A DNA stretch of 64,000 nt from Dendrocalamus latiflorus (GCA_017311315.1 CM029650.1:20493374-20557373); one strand, 5' to 3'; positions 30,945 through 44,000 are shown, counted from the first letter of the stretch. The notes: generated by a model not told the origin, from the letters alone. Numbers and translations are program-made.

Positions 30945-31421
30945 GACCGCCGGGGAGCGCGTGCGTGTGGGTGGTGGCGGTGTTGTTCCTCCTCGCCTTG
31001 CTCACCTGGTGCCTGGTGCTGTACCTCACGCTGCTGCGGCCTACGCGCCACACTGGCTGCCCGTAGCCGGGCTCGCGCTAGTCGTGTTCCCGTGGGCGTT
31101 CTGGATCGCACGTGCGCATACCGGTGCTGCTGCTCGTCGGGAGCGGCTGCAGGGACGGAGTCAGGGAACGTGGAGTGGCAACCATCTAGGCTGCCCGCCG
31201 TGGCGCAACTGCCGAGCAGCAAGAGCGCGCGCAGCGCGAAGCACGACTGGTCAGCCGTGGGGTCACCCGGTGGCGCGTGGCGGGTGCACTTCGGGGACGC
31301 CACCGTGCTTGGGGAGGAGGGCTGCGGCGGCGACGGGGGCCCCCTGGAGAGGGACGACAGCTCGTCAGTGAACTCGCACGAGAGCGAGGCGCCCCTTGCC
31401 TACTCCATGCACTCCTCATGA
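30945..31421 (+). pseudogene. Single-pass membrane protein gene remnant, family unknown
   Basis: One frame (about 30951-31070) encodes PGSACVWVVAVLFLLALLTW then CLVLYLTLLRPT, a clear membrane helix, but it meets a stop soon after. A different frame from about 31036 to the stop at 31421 encodes RTCAYRCCC, then SRLPAVAQLPSSKSARSAKH and a Gly/Glu-rich tail ending EAPLAYSMHSS. One frameshift near 31030 would link the two. No ATG is visible: the TRIM duplication GTTCG abuts the likely start. The well-kept, non-repetitive C-terminal frame suggests a real plant-specific gene that lost its start or promoter to the TRIM and then decayed. I do not recognise the family. Confidence 0.6.
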
Positions 31422-32436
31422 GGGATATATGCATGTACATGTAATTAATTATCTCTTTACAAGTACTCAAGCAGCTTGATATTAAACATTATTAATTATT
31501 AAGACCATGTACAAAGTGTGATGTAGTTGTTTATAAACTTTGCCACGTCCTTGCCACGTAGGACACAAGATAATGTAAAGGAGAGAAAGGAAGTATAGAG
31601 AATTGGACCGTCTCTCGTGCAATAATCGACTGTAATATGGTAAATAAGACATATTGTATCATGAAAAAACTGTTTATAGAGACATGTAAAAGAATAACCT
31701 ATTGTATGAGTTGTTTTTAGTGTCTTCTATAGATAATATGGAGAATATTATAGATACCACTTGTCTATACCATTATAAGAGGTGATTTGAAGTGCAAATA
31801 AATTGCATTGGTGAAGAAGAGGTTACATCTAAACATTGGGTGAGTTTTTTTTTGGGCTGTGACTTATGGTTTTTGGTTTAAACTTTTGAATTTTGATTGT
31901 TCACGAGAGAGAGTATGGAGAGAGATACTCGTGTATGATTTTGACCATCGGAACAGTGTTTACTATAATCGATTTGTAGACTCTGTTTTAAAAAGATACT
32001 CTATTTAAATGCTAATTACCGTACAAAGCTAAGCCATAACCCAAAAGAACCCGGCCATTGTCATAGGGTCAACTAATACACCATGTGTGTAGACTATGCT
32101 CTTGTTTTCTTTGAAATGCTATGCAAATGTCAATCATGTCTTCTTGGATCTAAAGCATGATGCATTGTATAAAAGCGTTTAATCTTTTTATCCTGAAAGT
32201 GGTTCTGACAGTCTATAAGGTTTTGTTGTGCAGAGTTAGGATGATGATAGAAAAACACAAATGAGCTGAGGAGCAAATTGTGATCAATCTACAAATGCAA
32301 ACTGAAGGAGAATGATCATGCATGGCAGCCTGATGTATGCAAGTCGGTATCTGTGAATGAGGCTGTCTTCAGTAGAGAATCAACAATCAACAGATTGAAT
32401 TTCTTCAGGTCTGTGTCTAGTGTTAACATGATCTGG
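31422..32436. other. Spacer with a MITE copy
   Basis: AT-rich sequence. It includes a MITE-family copy at about 31854-32052 (listed separately). No gene was recognised. Confidence 0.5.
31854..32052. mobile_element. MITE copy, same family as 21161 and 34345, reverse orientation
   Basis: Complement of the family: it begins GGGCTGTGAC and ends AAAAGAACCC, with ATTTGTAGACTC and CACGAGAGAGAGTATGG-type segments shared in diverged form. Ends are approximate. Confidence 0.5.
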
Positions 32437-32439
32437 TCG

Positions 32440-33852
32440 CACTACTACAGAAAGCCTAATACTAGACGCCAAATCACAGACGGTTTTGTGAAATCGTCTG
32501 TGATGTACACTATTACAGACGGTTTTAATTTGGTGGCCGTCTGTGGTATTTGTGGCGTGAAAAAGCAGTATCACAGACGGTTCTTACCGTTGAACCGTCT
32601 GTGATACTGGAATATCACAGACAGTTTTATAATAAAAACCGTCTATGATATTCCAGATTATCACAGACGGTTTGTATAATAAAAACTGTCTGTGATACGT
32701 TTCCCGCCAATCGCCCTCCAAGACCCAGAAAATCGGCCATCTTGGACCTAAACCTGCGTCGCAAGTTTTTGGTTTCTGTTTTTGCCCTTTTTCTTGGTCT
32801 TCCTTTCGGAATTTGGATTTTGCTTCAACTGAAAAGTTGTAGATCTCGTCGAAACCTTTCAAATGAATATATATAAGCTATATAAAACTTTGCTATTTTA
32901 TCTTTTCAGACTAGTTGCTTATATTGCATCGGTATATAAAGTTGTGTGCTCTAATTCACAGACGGTTTTATATATAGAACCGTCTGTGATAATCTGACCG
33001 CTGGGCCCGTTGATCCTCCTCAACCCAATCCTAGCCAATAGAAATCCACCAATCCTCACCCCACGGATTGTAGCTCCGCCTCTCCGTTCCCGCGCCAAAA
33101 ATTTTGAACTCCCGCCTCTCCCTCCCTCTCCCTCCCCTATATATATAACCAAAACCCAGCCTGTCTCCTCTTCCTTGCTGTACTCCTCCTTGTTGTCCTC
33201 CTTGCTATTCTCCTCCTCCTTGCAGACGACGCACAAGTCTGCGGGAGGCAAGACACCGTAGAAGCAACTAGCTCGTGCCAACCGTGCAGGGGCGAGAAGG
33301 CATCCAGCTCATGCGTTGCATCAGGGGCGAGAAGGCATAGATGATCTTTGCTTTTTCTCTGTTCTTGTTGTGTAACCTGCTTGTTCTTTTGGGATATTGT
33401 AATCTTTTTCTCTGTTCTTGTTGTGTAACCTGCTGTTCTTGTTGTGTAAGCTGCTCGTTGTTTTGGGATATTGTAATGGTAGGCTCTAATCTTAATAAAA
33501 ATGGATGTTTTATGTTTGTGAAATGAATTGAGATGTGAATTGGATGTTATACATGTACATCTGCTTGTTTCGGAGGGCACGGCTAGCATTTCCTGAGACT
33601 AGCTAATAAACAGAAATAGGTTTAGGAGTAGAAGGGAATATCACAGACGGTTTTTAACTAAAAACCGTTTGTGATTATAATTATCACAGACGGTTTTTAG
33701 TTAAAAATCGTCTGTGATATTTGCACCATAGACGGTTCGAAAACCGTCTGTGATGACCTCGTATTATCACTGACCCATAAATTCAGACGGTTCACAAAAC
33801 CGTCTGCGATGACGTTTTTGAACCGTCTGTGATGACCTTTTCTGTAGTAGTG
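32440..33852. mobile_element. CACTA element 1, non-autonomous
   Basis: The 1413-bp element starts CACTACTACAGAAA and ends TTTCTGTAGTAGTG (14-bp inverted repeats). It is flanked by the 3-bp duplication TCG (32437-32439 and 33853-33855), which defines CACTA/En-Spm. Both ends carry many subterminal copies of ATCACAGACGGTTTT and its complement AAAACCGTCTGTGAT, often paired as hairpins; these are typical transposase-binding repeats. No transposase is encoded. The middle (33005-33340) looks like a promoter and C/T-rich leader with a TATATATATAA box near 33139. Confidence 0.93.
33005..33530 (+). promoter_or_regulatory. Promoter-like and leader-like cargo in CACTA 1
   Basis: A CCAAT-containing stretch and a CTATATATATAACC box (about 33137-33150) are followed by a C/T-rich leader, then T-rich sequence with a repeated TGTTCTTGTTGTGTAA motif and AATAAAAATGG near 33495. 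The arrangement resembles a short transcription unit without a long open frame. It is inference from composition only. Confidence 0.45.
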
Positions 33853-33855
33853 TCG

Positions 33856-35340
33856 ATGATGCATTTGATCGCTATTTTGTTGGGGGCCATTGGGTAGGGG
33901 TGCTGTTGATCTTCAATAACCTTAAATGTTATTTTAGTCTAGGTATTATTGTGTAGGCAAGATAACCTGATAAAGGGCAGATTTTTTCACCTCTTTTCTT
34001 TTCATTCATTTTGTTGGTAAATCTTGATGCACTAAATTTAAATACATAGATGAAACAATGAAAGAATTGCACAAACTTTTCTTAGCAAGTAACCTTACCT
34101 ATATATCTATTATGATACATACTCTTGGTGCAATGCCCATGAACCGTTTAAGTATTCTAACCTGTTAGCTCCATATGTATGCCACATAGATGAGGTTGGC
34201 TATACCTTGGCAAGTTGCTTCATATGATGAGCTCGATGTTTACCACAACTTATTTATCTATGTCAATACTCAGAAAAAAAAACACACACAAACAGTGCCT
34301 TTCAATCAAAATAGCCCCGAGAAAATTTAAATGGACGTTATTATGGCCCTGTTCTTTTCGGTTTCTAAAAGCTGCTTTTTGGCTTTTCTACAGTAACTAA
34401 CTTTTAAATAGAATATCTTTTCGAGATAAGTTCTACTAGTTAATTGTAGTACATACTATACCGACTTCATTTATATCGGCAAAAACCACATGTGAGTTTC
34501 TGTTACTCTATAATCTCTCACACGAACAGCCCAAAAATCATAAGACGTAGCTAAAAACCATAAGCTTCAACCAAAAAAATAGGCTCTATTGTGTCTTCCC
34601 TTCATTAGTTGGAATTCATAATGCAATGGATTTGAACTAATCCGCTTTTCGGATAGGCCAGCCGCTCACAGGTGGGGATCCAATTGGACCCAATCCGCCT
34701 TGAACGGCCCACATAGGTGAGTTTTCTATTGGGTGATTTATTTAGCTCAGCCCAAATGGCCGACTGGATATCGGCCCAACTCAATTGAACCTCCAGAGTT
34801 ATTTAGTGGAGTCTTAATAACATGCGGACACACATATCAAAATGGTTGTAGTTAACGGAAGTGTGGTTTTTGAAACTATTAGTGTCAATAAGTGTGATTT
34901 TATGAAAATAGTTCTAAACGGTAGTTTTCTGATGGTTTTTGTAAGATTAAGTGTGGTTTTTTAAAATTTACTCTTTTTTCTGAGACGTACGTGTTATTAG
35001 AAACATATAGAGTAGTGTAAACGATTCTGATCATATCGTTTGAGATCGATCCTTCTGCCTAGTTATGGTTTTCCTATTTGTATGTTGTATGTTTTGAGTT
35101 GATTTTTCTGGCCATTAGATTAGCTTTGACTTTGGGACGAGCGTGGTGTCTGATCGTGATTTTTATTCAATGATTCAAAAGTGTGACTTATACTTGAGAA
35201 AAAAATCAGCCACCTTATAGACCTCTTAATTTTCCTAAATGAATTGCATCACAAGGTTCCTCAATTATGCTTGCTCCCTAGTCATCATTCAGATCGAGTT
35301 TGCAATATTAAATTCAAACTAGATTGCAAACCAAAAATAA
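33856..35340. other. Spacer with a MITE copy
   Basis: AT-rich sequence with no recognised gene. The MITE at 34345-34586 is listed separately. Confidence 0.5.
34345..34586. mobile_element. MITE copy, forward orientation
   Basis: The 242-bp element starts GGCCCTGTTCTTTT and ends AAAAAATAGGCTC, with TAT on both sides as a possible 3-bp target duplication. Internal segments CTTTTCTACAGTAA and GACTTCATTTATATCGG match the copy in the E2 intron. Confidence 0.65.
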
Positions 35341-37200
35341 AGTTTAACTCCTATTAATTTTTCCCTCCTGGCCATTGGGTCAAATATCGCCTGCTGACCC
35401 GACACACTTCTCTATTCCTCCCCGCATCATGGCTCAGCCAACCGGCCCGCTCCGTGCGCCACGCGGCCCACGCACGCTTGCCCAGCTCGTCGCTCCCCTC
35501 TCTCGTGCCACCAACATGTGGGCCTGGTCCCCACTTGTTAGCACATTGTTTATCTTCTTCCCCTTTCTCTTCCTTGCACGCGTGCCCGACCTCATCTCCT
35601 TACCTATTTCCCCGCCAAAGAGCAATGAAGGCTTTGCGCCTCGAGCTAAGAGCACCGCAACATTATCTCATTGCCGCAAGGTAGTCCCATTAACCTCTAA
35701 CCCCCTCTCTCAACTCGGTGCCCAAGGTCACTCATGGTGCCCGAGCCATTCTCCCTCCTCCCTACTATAAAAGGCGAGGCCAACTGTGTCACCAAACACC
35801 TCACCTCACTCTTCCTCTTCCCTGCACTCTTCTACTCTCTTCGCCTTCGGTTGAAGCTAATCAAGCGTCGTTCTTTAATTCTAGCCGATGGCTTCCTTCA
35901 CAGAATTGCTTCTCTCCGGTGAGTCCCCGCCGATGCAGTCATACTTTCTAAGTTTGCCTTGTCTTCACCTACACCATGCTCACCCTCTCATGCCCAATTG
36001 CCCCTAGGAGCGCCAAATCTAAAGACCTCACCATGCACTATCCTCTTCGTCAACGTCGTTGCCATCAATCTCCCTCTCCTCACTATCCTACGGTAAGCCC
36101 TCTCATTCCCATGTACTTCTAAGTAAAACCAATGAGTTGAACTAGTTTAGAACCTGCCTAGACTACTGTAGCGTCCCCACGCCGTCACCCTCGCCATGCC
36201 GTGCCAGGCCGCCCTTGAGAGCCTAGCTCACCGCTGACCTCGTAGCACCAAGAGCTGCTCTAGCATCGCAACCTTACCCAAAAGCTAAATCCCACCTCTA
36301 ATTAAAGTTTTATGCTTACACTTGTGGTTGCCATGCTCACCATAGATACCTCCACCACCCTCACCATTGTGCCACCACCTCACACCAACTCCAACCTCGC
36401 CGTCAACCCAGTAGCACAGGAAAAGCCAACGTGTTCCATTTTGCCCCTCATGCTAGCATGCCGCTACCCTCACCACTAATGCCAAGCTTGGCCAAGCTCA
36501 GCCATGGCTGAGCAGAGGTAGAAAATGACCAGAGCCACTAACTAGTGGGCCGCAAGCCGTTATTTAAACCAGTTAGATTAGTTACAGTTAATGACACAAG
36601 TAATGACCGTATCACATGTGGGACCCAAAGATAAGAGACTCTAATTAACCAAGGATTTAAACCATGGCCCACTGACATGCAGACCCCATACCCCTCAATC
36701 GTTGCATAGACCTATCCTATAGATCATCTAGTCCTAACCTTGCACTAGGCCAATGAGCATCGAACCTCTCTTAGGTCCGTATCCTAAGAGAGCATTCAAA
36801 TCCTTGTTTAGGTCCATCCCCTAAGTGAAGACCTTCACTTAGGTCCGTCCCCCAAGTGGGCATTCACCATTGTATTAGCAAGCTTTGGTTTCAACACCTT
36901 AGCGCAGGGAGCCCCTACGAGCAGACCTTCACTCAGAATACCCTCACTACATTTGTGCCTAGCACGATGTAAGCTAGACTTAGACAACTTAATTAGCTAA
37001 AGCCAGTGCTCATATAGCATATGTGGTTGTACGGTGTGATTTAGATGTGTGGCAACAGCATTCAGTCCTTAATTGACCCAGTCGAGAATCTCCCCGTATC
37101 TACATGCGAGGTTCCTCCTCACATTTAACAGTTTATTGTATAAGTGCCCATGTCCAAAAAATAGAATTTTTATTTTGTTTATGCCAAACTAACAGAGCTT
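35340..37200 (+). repeat. Old LTR-retrotransposon remnant
   Basis: GC-rich beginning (35390-36300) with a TATA-type CTATAAAAGGCGAGG at 35763. In layout it resembles the GC-rich, TATA-containing half of the solo LTR at 56974-59690. Further on (36740-36870) a CTTAGGTCCGT-type segment repeats. No ends or duplication were found, and no protein is credible. Confidence 0.45.
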
Positions 37201-37813
37201 CCTCCTCTGGTCTAACATTTTGAAACCTCCAAGTCCACATGAAAATTTGTTTGGAAGTTCAAACTTAACAGAAAATAGTGTGTGGCTGAGCATCTAAAAC
37301 ATGTACTCAATGTAATATACCCAAATTAGCTATATCTAAGCATGTCCTAAGGGTTATAACATGTGGGGATATCAAATATGCGAGGGATGTTCAATGCATA
37401 CTAGTAGTTGTAACTACCATTACCAACAGTATAGCAATTTTGATGAAACATATATGCATGCATTATAGATTTTTTAAACAATATAAAATAATTGAAATAC
37501 TAGGATCAATATGGTCAAAGGGGGTGCTTGCCTTGCTCTTGCTGTTCAGAGAATGTTTCGGGTGCATTCTCGAAGTTGTCTGGCACGGCGTTGTCTAATC
37601 GATAAAATCAAGATAAATACAACTAAGAGCTAAATAAATTTAAATAGAGGCAAAACATAAATATTTTTGTATATTCAGAGAGATCATGATTTTAGAAAAT
37701 TTTTGAATCAAAGATAACTAAATTGGAGCTTATATGCAAAAGTTATAAGCGTTTGAGTTTTGGTTCAATTTGAACTATCTCTTCTTGGCTAGTACATTCC
37801 TCTTTTTTATCAA

Positions 37814-37945
37814 TTCTAACACTCTTCGGTTGCTACAGTGCATTTTATGACTTCTAATACTCTTCAGTTGCTACGGTGCATTTTTATGACTTCTAATACT
37901 CTTCGGTTGCTATAGTGCATTTTACGACTTCTAATACTCTTCAAC
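37814..37945 (+). repeat. 39-bp tandem repeat, about 3.5 copies
   Basis: The unit TTCTAATACTCTTC(G/A)GTTGC, extended by TACAGTGCATTTTATGAC, recurs with small changes at about 37814, 37852, 37891 and 37929. Confidence 0.85.
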
Positions 37946-38039
37946 TGCTTTTATGTTGTCGTTACTATTCACTGAGTAGCACTCATGGATTATGAGTACC
38001 GTAGCATCCATGGAATACAATAGCTATAGCAGTTAGATA

Positions 38040-38350
38040 TTATGACTATTGTTAGCAGTCGAAAGTTATGACTACGATTAGTAGTTGAAGATTACGACTA
38101 CTATAGTCGAAGGTTACGACTATGGCTACGGTCAAAGGTTTTGACTCTAGCTGTGGTAGAAGGTTTTGACTCCAGCTGCGGTAGAAGGTTTTGACTCCAG
38201 CTGCGGTCGAAGGTTTCGACACTAGCTGCAGTTGAAGATTTCGACACCAGCTGCAGTCGAAGATTTCGATACCGGTAGCGGTTGAAGATTTTGACTCCAA
38301 CTGAGGTCGAAGATTTTGACACTGATAGTGGTCGAAGATTTTGACTTCAG
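38040..38350 (+). repeat. 30-bp minisatellite, about 10 copies
   Basis: A 30-bp unit of the form GTTGAAGATTTCGACACCAG plus CTGCAGTCGA-like sequence is repeated with gradual divergence. Being a multiple of three, it keeps a minus-strand frame open (repeating QLESKPSTAAGVKTFD-like peptides). Because of that I do not call the 186-codon frame a gene. Confidence 0.88.
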
Positions 38351-39639
38351 CTGTAATGGTTCTCTTATCGACTTCGACTATTACGGTTTTCTTTTCAAGT
38401 TTGACTACTTTAGTTCTCCTTTTGACTTCAACAACTTTAGTTCTTTTTTTTACTTTGACTACTTTAGTTCTCTTTTTGACTTTGCATACTCTACGAGGGA
38501 GGAGGAGCTTACAAAAGGTAGGGGCAGCACTTGAGGAGGAGCGGAGGAGGCTGGCATTGGAAACTCTGTTGGCGGTGAAGAGGAGGTTGTCAGCGACAAC
38601 GCAATCTGACAAAAGAGTAGCTACAAATGGGGGTGCGTATGAGCTTGCTTACATGCATGCGGAGGTATGGGAAACGAAATCGAGGTACGACTCATCGGAG
38701 AGAGGATGGTGTACGACGGCGTCTTGGTTGTAGAAGAAGAAGAAAGCCTAGCCCGAGTGGTTCCCTGCATGAAAGGTCAATCAAATGAGTAGGGTGCTTA
38801 AGGGAGAGATAAGGTGCATTGGGACAGAGTTGGGGAGGAGAGAAGCTCACCGGAGATGTTAGAACACGGTAGCATGATCACTGATGTCACGAATGACTTT
38901 AGTTTCTCGATGTTCCAGTGGGCAAGATGCTCAAGAAACACGCGCAAGAGACCATGGGGCGAGCTGAAGAGGAAAGGCGCGGTCAGGGGTTTTGTAGGTA
39001 TGAACGGCTAAGGCAAAGCATGAGTTCTCGCAAGCACGACCAAATGGTGTGCTCAAATTCTCACCATGGAATACGACACGCAGAAGAAGAAAAGGGGAAG
39101 TGATGCGTCGCGTTAAGGCGACAGGTAGGCAGGGGTTGGTAGCAGCAGAGAGGAACTGTTGGCGTGACATCAGAAATGGAGGGTAGCACGAGCCATGACC
39201 ATAGCGGAGCTAGCGCAGGCGCGTGAAGTGGAAGATGAACACTGCAATCAAGCCCCACACGACAGTGAGAGGGAGTGAGAAGAGGTAAGCTGAGAGGTTT
39301 GGGTAATTGTTAAACACATCAGATAAGCTCAAACAATTATGAAAATTTTTGTGAAAGCTTCTAACATAGTGCAGATGATTGTATAAAATGTTTAGAGTTT
39401 TATCTTCTCTTGATTTTTCTAGAAAAATTTGAGAAGACTTCTGGTTGAAATTAAATATACTTATCTGATTTAGATAGTTTCAAAACTGGCTTTGATATTT
39501 ATTTTTAGTGCCAAGATTATACTCGTGGGCTTTTATGATGGCTTCCACCATACTTTCTTTGATGCCACTTTTAACCATCTTTTCTAACATTTGATTAGGT
39601 TCAATTTGATTTATATTTTATGGACTTTCAATTTTTGAA

Positions 39640-41000
39640 AATACTTTTTTCCAAAGAAATTGCAATAAAAGCCAATGGAGGACAAATGCATGCAAAAGTT
39701 TTTAAATTACCCGCATTTTCATATTCCTTGGAATTTCAGAATGTTACAAATTGGTTGGTTGGAGACTGGTGCGGGGATTACACATATTGGATTCGTCATT
39801 CAGGGATTGCATGTGTCATCTTTGGATGGGTTGTGCTGAGATTGCACGTGTCCTTTCTTGAATAGATGTGCAGGGATTGCACTAGCTCTGAGTTTATGGC
39901 TGGTCTCGCCTTAGTCGTTTAAGGACCAGATTTTGCAACCATAAGTCTAGTTGTGGGACAGACCTGCCTAACTAATTTGCTAAGTTTTGGTGTGGACTCC
40001 TGCACAATTGTGGTTATGTTTGGAGTGGCCTGTAATGTTCACTGCCCATGTGGACAACATCGTGAAGAGCGAGCGACTTCCTAACACTAGTGGGCCCTTA
40101 GCGCTAAGTGGTTACACCTCTGGAGTGAGGGAAAACATCGAAACTAAGCATTATCAAAGCCTTGCTATGATTTTTCTCAGTCACATACCTACGGAAGCGT
40201 GTAGTGATTGACATTATGAGTTAATTATATCTTATGGGTAAAACTATACAACCTCTACAGAGTGTTAAAAATCTATTTGAATAGCCATGCCCTATGATAT
40301 GGGCAAGGTGTAGAAAGGTCACACTTGCGTAGTTTTCACAAAACGGTTACTGGTGATTATGGATATGGTATTCTAGTTTGGAAATGAAATTCATTTGATG
40401 ATCTTGGATATCTGGTATCATGTTGTGGACTTCTGGAAGTCTTGGTATGGACATGTATCGGGGAAGCAAATGGATCTCTCATTATAAACTTGACTTAAAT
40501 TGGACATTTGGTTTTAGTTAAAAAATGGTTAGGTCATAGATTTAGAAACTATCTATACTATGATATTTGACAAGTTGGGTTTATGCTAAAAGAAACATAA
40601 CGCCTTCTCTTAGTTAAGCCCTGCATGTAGATATATACTTGCATTCAGATATAGAGACTTGCTGAGTATCTTGTACTTATTGTTGCTTAATATGTGATTT
40701 TAGATGACGGAAGTGATGATCCGATGTATGGGTTCACCCATGCCTCCAGCTATATATGACATGGAAAACGAATGTTATGACTGGATTTAGGCTCAGTTGA
40801 TTGTCAGTGGCAAGATATGGAGCTCTTTTGGTTTACGTACTATTTCGCTACTTTACTCTGAATAATGCTATTTGGCCAGTCGGCCCGCTATGTAAAGTTT
40901 AGTCATAAGATCTATTTATGCTTGTCTATGTAATATAAAGTACACTTTTATTTACCTATATGTATGAATGTGATGTTTATCAATGCTATTGTATAAGCTA
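39640..41000 (+). repeat. Remnant of a TGT...ACA-type LTR
   Basis: The segment at 40230-40310 (AAAACTATACAACCTCTACA then GAGTG and a CATGCCC-containing run) resembles the complement of 57840-57920 in the solo LTR. GGGATTGCA(C/T)GTGTC-type motifs repeat at 39805-39880. It is diverged, with no ends found. Confidence 0.5.
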
Positions 41001-44000
41001 GTTATTGATTCAAAGACTACCTGATTGTCAAACCCGTGTCCCCAAGACACTCAAGCAAACGTGGACCAGCTAACACTTGCATGCTACAACGCTGCTCCTA
41101 CCAAGTTTGCTTTCTTCAAATTATTCCCCAAAGTCGTGACCACGAGCTAGCTCGATTGCATCTTCCAACCCTACCACTAAACCTTGGCACCATTTTCCCT
41201 TTCAAATACTGTATGTTAATGATGGAACAGATGAAATTTTTGAAAAGAGGAATTGGTAGATATGGAAGGATCAGTCCCTCGTTCACACATCAACTACTAG
41301 TATCAAACTGTTGAATACCTTCTCACCACAGTTCAACGAGGAAACGTAACTACGTAGTAATTATATAGTTATTCTTTATTTGATATTATTGACTTCTTAC
41401 GGTCACAAGAAGACGTGGATTTGACTATTACTTTTTGTAACCTTATATTTATTACTAGGAGTTACTAAAATATATAATGTTATAAAGTACTTTTTAGCCA
41501 CAAATATAGTGGTATAACTTTAATTCATATATATCTTGATAGTTAAATTTTAGAATGTTAGTCGACAGATGGTAAAACATCAAATCAAAAAGGGCGAAGG
41601 GAGTATGATGTCATTTCAGTGATGTAGAATGGCAAAATCAATAACATAATTAATCCCATGCTATGTTTCTTGGCAAAAGACAAATCGTACAATCTTGGCC
41701 TTGCTCTCGTCTTCCACAACTTTGACGACTGAGGTGCCGTTGAATTTCTTCGTCGCTTCATCTAATGATTAACCTATCTCTTCAGCTATAGCTTCATGCC
41801 AAGTTGCGATTGCCAACATCACTTTTCCATGACAAAGCGACTATACATGCACTGTGCAAAGTTCTAATAAACCATCTTTCCCCATAACTTGTGTCCCTGC
41901 ATCACGTAATCGGTTAAAATTTCTTGCAGTTTTCTTAGACCTTGAACGATCGTATCGATCTGCCCAAGAAAAGCTTGTAGTAGTTGTGATCTTTATGTTA
42001 TCTTTTATTGATTTGGATAGGCATGAACAGATCGATCGACCAAAGATTGATGCGTAGTAGATAGTGTCGATCAAAAGATACATGTTTATTCAATTCTATG
42101 GGGGAGGTTGGCAAGAGAAAATGCACGTATGCACACGAACACATATAGTACTGCAGCGGTGCAGCCCATGCATGCATGCACGCTGCCCAACTTTCATCAA
42201 ACAGATAAAAAGTGGTAGTGCGGATGCATACTGAATTACTTCCAACTTGTGAAATTAAGATTTGTATATGATCATATGTAGACTGCGTGCGTATAATTAT
42301 CTCTATTTATTTATTGGTCAATTTATTGGTACATCTCGTAAGAAATATTGATGGATGTTGACTACTCTTTAACTAATATAGCTATCTCTAATTATTTATT
42401 TCGCTAACTCTTGAATCTGTTGACAAGCCGAACATTTTGCTTTCAGTTCATGAAGCAATATAATTGTGCGGCTAGGAAGCTTTTTGTAAGCGATGACTTT
42501 GTACTATTGGAACATGCACCGCATATACAAGTGGCCAAATGGGTGGCATGACTCGGCATAGTCCGGGTTCACCTGAGCATAGCCTATTTAGACATGGGCT
42601 CGTTTGGCTCATTACTTAGATGGGTCGTGTCAAATCGGTTCATGGGTTGAGGCCCCGATCCAAGCATGATCCAGTAGCCTCACGAGCTGTGTCAGGCCGG
42701 CCTGATATGGTTAGCATATTTGGCATCAAATTTTCAAAAATATAAAAAAATAATAGAATATATAAAAAAATAAAATAAATTATTTAATAGGTGGATGTAA
42801 CCCAGTGATGATAATAGGTGGATGTAACCCTAGTAACAAAGCTAACATATGGTGTATGGAACCATGCTCTGTAATAGATGGATGAAACCTACAGTACTAT
42901 TATTATTGTATACTCTTACATTATTTAAAAACATAGTTTAGTAAAAATGCTAAGTCTCAGGATTTTTTATTACTGTTTTTCAACTTTGGTGATTTCGCAA
43001 GTAAAAGAATCACAAGCCTCCCTTGTTCAATCTTGCATCTATTATAATTGCATTCTGTGTAGTGACTTGCTGAGTACGTTCTTACTCACTGTTGCTTAAT
43101 TACTATTATTCAATAGGTAAGAAGGAGAAAGAAAGCCCTACGATTATCTAAAGGCATTGTAAGATGAAGAAGCCAAAAACTAGCTCGTGAGCTCCAGTTG
43201 ATTGTCTGTGAGTATATCCTGAGTGTCCAACCTGAGTGTTGTTTCCGTTTTCTCTGCTTCTCTTTAAAGGTTTCAGCCTGATCAGCTCATGTGTAAGTCT
43301 ACTATTATATTAGTTATGCTTTCACAAGATATATATTTGATGTTCAGTATTGTATATGTGAGTACTATCTACTGATCCAAGGAATAGTTTGGTCGAATCA
43401 CATAGGATTTTGAATGATAAATCTGGGTCTGACAGTATGGCTGTGTGTCAATTTGGGTGACCCATTCTGCACTAGCGTACGACCGGTGGGGAGGGATTAT
43501 CTACGGGTCGCATGTGGCGAGTGTTAGTGTACCTTGCATGTTGGTGTATTAAGCTTTCACTATAGTGTTGGATTATCTGTATGCCATGTGCTTGAAGAAA
43601 TTGTGCAAGATAACAACACTGATGTAGGCTGCCATTGTTGCCGCAGGTGAGTTGCATTTTCTGCGAGCTGCAATCACTTTTGAACTCTGTGCATTGTGAT
43701 ATTAGGTAAGGGTTCAAGCTGTTATGCTCATGTCATCAATTAGATTGTTCTAGCTGTGCTGCTTGTGGTGAATCAGGTGGCCCAATGCACTCTGACTATT
43801 TGCTACATGGAAGACCAAACACTAGAATAAAGGTAAGAACTGTCTAATTCTAAACTTCTTCTTCCATGGTCTGATTATGTGTGATCATTCTCAATGCAAT
43901 GCAGATAAAATTTTATTCAGTATTATGTAACTGAATTACTAATGTTGCCATTTGATTTTATTCTTGGACTGCAGCTGGCAACATTGACTAATTAACAAAC

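Larger units (their letters stand above)
37400..39640. repeat. Diverged LTR-type sequence with minisatellites
   Basis: The region 37500-37700 resembles 54545-54720: both have GGTCAAAGG/GATCAAAGG, CTTGCCTTG, TCGAAG and TTGTCTAA in the same order. It contains two tandem repeat blocks, listed separately, and a GC-richer tail (38500-39280) with no recognisable coding. Confidence 0.45.

Noticed and set aside
30697..31371. 224-codon frame running through the Helitron end and TRIM LTR
   Set aside because: It crosses element boundaries and uses a different frame from both the membrane helix and the conserved C-terminal part.
32440..33852. CRISPR-like regularly spaced palindromic repeats
   Set aside because: These are subterminal repeats of a CACTA transposon in a plant genome, with TIRs and a target duplication; no cas genes or constant spacers.
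38052..38612. 186-codon minus-strand frame
   Set aside because: It is largely a translation of the 30-bp minisatellite and an adjacent T-rich repeat.
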